From an uncultured Rikenellaceae bacterium (GTDB lineage: Bacteria > Bacteroidota > Bacteroidia > Bacteroidales > Rikenellaceae): DNA of 8,479 bases. The stretch spans positions 1 through 8,479 of the forward strand of contig CASDWR010000277.1 in NCBI GenBank assembly GCA_949284665.1, read 5' to 3'. Made by a program: the position numbers and the translations under genes. The stretch's first letter is position 1. Each line of letters opens with the position of its first letter. This document shows positions 7,102 through 8,479 of this stretch, piece after piece. The notes below the pieces were generated by a model that worked only from the letters and a program-made list of their open reading frames with translations, was not told where the DNA came from and did not search any database.

Positions 7102-7806
7102 ATGAGATTACTATTGATAAGCAATTCGACCAATGCAGGGGAGGCATATTTGAAATACCCGATCGGTCGTATCGGCGAATTCCTGTCCGGAACGGCCGAA
7201 GTGGTGTTCATCCCCTATGCGGCCGTCACCTTTTCCTATGATGAGTATGAAACGAAAGTACAGAATCGTTTCGATGAAATTGGCGTGAAAGTTCGTTCGG
7301 TACACCGGTTTGCCGATCCGCTCAAGGCAGTCGCGCAGGCGGAAGCAATTGTCGTTGGCGGGGGCAATACGTTTGCACTTGCTTCGCAAATGCAGGCACA
7401 GGAGCTTATGGAGGCAATCAGGAAAAAGATCGTGTCGGGGACTCCGTACGTAGGGTGGAGTGCTGGCAGCAATGTCGCTTGTCCCACGATCTGTACGACC
7501 AATGATATGCCTATCGTGCAGCCCGAATCATTCCGGGCTATCGGTGCTATCCCTTTTCAGATCAATCCCCATTATCTGGATGCCAATCCGGAAGGTCATG
7601 CGGGAGAAACACGTGAGCAACGTATTCTGGAGTACATCGAAGTCAATCGGGATGTGGATGTCGTAGGTTTGCGTGAGGGATGCATGTTGTCGGTCGAGGG
7701 GGAGAGACTTTCGCTGATCGGCCCGCGTCCGATGCGGATTTTCCATTATGGGAAACCGGTGCGCGAGATGCAGGCCGGAGAGGACCTGCAATTTTTGATG
7801 CGATGA
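7102..7806 (+). CDS. pepE: Peptidase E, alpha-aspartyl dipeptidase (family S51)
   Basis: The 234-residue protein closely follows E. coli and Salmonella PepE, a cytosolic serine dipeptidase that splits dipeptides with N-terminal aspartate. It starts with the family pattern LLLISNSTNAG. The nucleophile is S120 in GWSAGSNVACP, and D135 (TTNDMPIV) and H157 (QINPHYLD) fall at the same numbers as the catalytic triad described for Salmonella PepE. The conserved PEGHAGETREQRI block follows near 163-175. No signal peptide is present. It is preceded by a good promoter candidate and followed 4 bp later by yraN, so the two are probably one transcript. The family contains other S51 members such as cyanophycinase, but the length and motifs favour PepE. 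Confidence 0.95.
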   Translation: MRLLLISNSTNAGEAYLKYPIGRIGEFLSGTAEVVFIPYAAVTFSYDEYETKVQNRFDEIGVKVRSVHRFADPLKAVAQAEAIVVGGGNTFALASQMQAQELMEAIRKKIVSGTPYVGWSAGSNVACPTICTTNDMPIVQPESFRAIGAIPFQINPHYLDANPEGHAGETREQRILEYIEVNRDVDVVGLREGCMLSVEGERLSLIGPRPMRIFHYGKPVREMQAGEDLQFLMR

Positions 7807-7810
7807 AAAA

Positions 7811-8179
7811 ATGACCGCTGCAAGTGCTGAAACGGGGGCTTTCGGTGAGCGCAAGGCTGTGGAGTACCTTCGAGGGGAAGGGTATTTGATCCGCGATCGC
7901 AATTGGCGCAATGGACGATATGAATTGGATATTGTTGCCGAGCGTGACGGCATCCTCCATTTCGTGGAGGTAAAATGCCGGACGGCAGACTCATTGCTTC
8001 CTCCGGAGGAAGCAATGAATGCTTCGAAGTGTCGGGCTTTGCTCAAGGCAGTCAATCTTTACATTGCGATGTATGGACTTGATATGGAGGCCCGGATCGA
8101 TCTTATTGCGGTAGATCGTTTCGGAAAGGAGGATTGCGAAATCCGTTTTATTCCGGATGCGGTTCGGATCGGTTGGTAG
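7811..8179 (+). CDS. yraN: YraN family (UPF0102) nuclease-fold protein
   Basis: This 122-residue protein matches the UPF0102/YraN family, which has a restriction-endonuclease-like fold and resembles Holliday-junction resolvases; its cellular role is not established. The start contains the conserved G-x-FGE-x-A-x-x-YL segment (residues 9-20). The metal-binding pattern is visible as E38-L-D40 in GRYELDIVAE and E53-V-K55 in FVEVKCR. The ATG lies 4 bp after the pepE stop, so it is likely translated from the pepE transcript. A separate promoter for the next gene follows. Confidence 0.92.
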   Translation: MTAASAETGAFGERKAVEYLRGEGYLIRDRNWRNGRYELDIVAERDGILHFVEVKCRTADSLLPPEEAMNASKCRALLKAVNLYIAMYGLDMEARIDLIAVDRFGKEDCEIRFIPDAVRIGW

Positions 8180-8194
8180 ACCGGACGATGCGGA

Positions 8195-8226
8195 TTTGCT
8201 ATATTAGTGAAAAAAGTATAATTTCG
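8195..8226 (+). promoter_or_regulatory. Candidate kdtA promoter
   Basis: TTTG (8195-8198), a 20-nt spacer and TAATTTCG (8219-8226) match the Bacteroidota promoter with one mismatch in the -7 box. It starts 15 bp after the yraN stop and predicts a leader of about 80 nt for the gene at 8315, with a short TCCG/CGGA hairpin in the leader. Confidence 0.55.
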
Positions 8227-8314
8227 CCGCGAAAAAGGATCCGCTTCGGACGGAGTAAAGTGAGAAAAACTCTTTTCGGACAACGGATTTTGGTAAGTTA
8301 CGGGAATAACGCTC

Positions 8315-8479
8315 ATGTGGTGGTATAATATAGGTATATCCTGTTTTGCTGCAGCTGCCCGTGTAGTTGCGATATACAAGCCCAAAGTGCGACTTTGGGT
8401 GGAAGGGCGCAGGGGAATATTCGAACGGATGGCGGAAACGATCGACCCGCGGGCGCGGGTCGTATGGGTACATGCCGCA
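8315..8479 (+). CDS. kdtA: 3-deoxy-D-manno-octulosonic acid (Kdo) transferase, N-terminal fragment cut by window edge
   Basis: Fifty-five codons are present from ATG at 8315 to the right edge with no stop. The start MWWYNIGISCFAAAA is a hydrophobic N-terminus and is followed by KPKVRLWVEGRRGIFERM and then VVWVHAA. This is the N-terminal pattern of Bacteroidota KdtA/WaaA, in which HAASLGE normally follows; the catalytic Glu of that motif would lie just outside the window. The enzyme transfers Kdo from CMP-Kdo to the lipid A precursor at the inner membrane, an essential step in lipopolysaccharide core synthesis. An in-frame TAA at 8294-8296 and the lack of other starts after it fix the ATG. It shares its strand with pepE-yraN but has its own promoter candidate. 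Confidence 0.85.
   Translation, partial: MWWYNIGISCFAAAARVVAIYKPKVRLWVEGRRGIFERMAETIDPRARVVWVHAA

Noticed and set aside
7528..8055. 175-codon minus-strand frame over pepE and yraN
   Set aside because: Both pepE and yraN keep their catalytic motifs in the plus-strand frames, so this is a shadow.

Overview
The window reads as ordinary chromosomal DNA of a member of the Bacteroidota, most likely Bacteroidales; a relative of Alistipes/Rikenellaceae is possible, but I cannot fix the genus. The signs are the acpP-fabF-rnc order, an N-terminal-DUF4369/TlpA lipoprotein typical of gut Bacteroidota, a Bacteroidota-style enolase and KdtA N-terminus, weak Shine-Dalgarno sequences, and several promoter matches to the Bacteroidota form (TTTG, a 19-20 nt spacer, TAnnTTTG).

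Layout. Positions 1-387 hold no gene I can support. A thiol-disulfide oxidoreductase lipoprotein (388-1386, +) converges on enolase (1534-2826, -), with a nested hairpin terminator between them. A secreted lipocalin (3123-3641, +) diverges from enolase and converges on radC with a 10 bp overlap of the coding ends. The minus-strand cluster acpP (6478-6714), fabF (5118-6366), rnc (4320-5105) and radC (3632-4327) combines fatty-acid synthesis with RNA processing and a RadC-family protein. After a 387 bp AT-rich gap comes a plus-strand group: pepE (7102-7806), yraN (7811-8179) and the first 55 codons of kdtA/waaA (8315 to the right edge).

How the genes work together. AcpP carries the acyl chain that FabF elongates. 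A 44-nt inverted repeat between them ends in a U-tract and could act as a partial terminator, allowing more AcpP than FabF to be made. rnc and radC overlap by 8 bp and are probably co-transcribed. pepE and yraN are 4 bp apart, whereas kdtA has a promoter candidate of its own.

Main anomaly. The end of fabF contains a run of eight A on the coding strand. With eight, the frame misses its expected stop and runs about 147 codons over rnc to 4681. With seven, the protein would end in LLKKI followed by TAG, like ordinary FabF proteins, and the rnc GTG start would lie 12 nt downstream. This is either a homopolymer length error or real variation at a slippery tract. I see no CRISPR array, insertion sequence, phage gene, tRNA or rRNA, and no convincing new multi-gene system.
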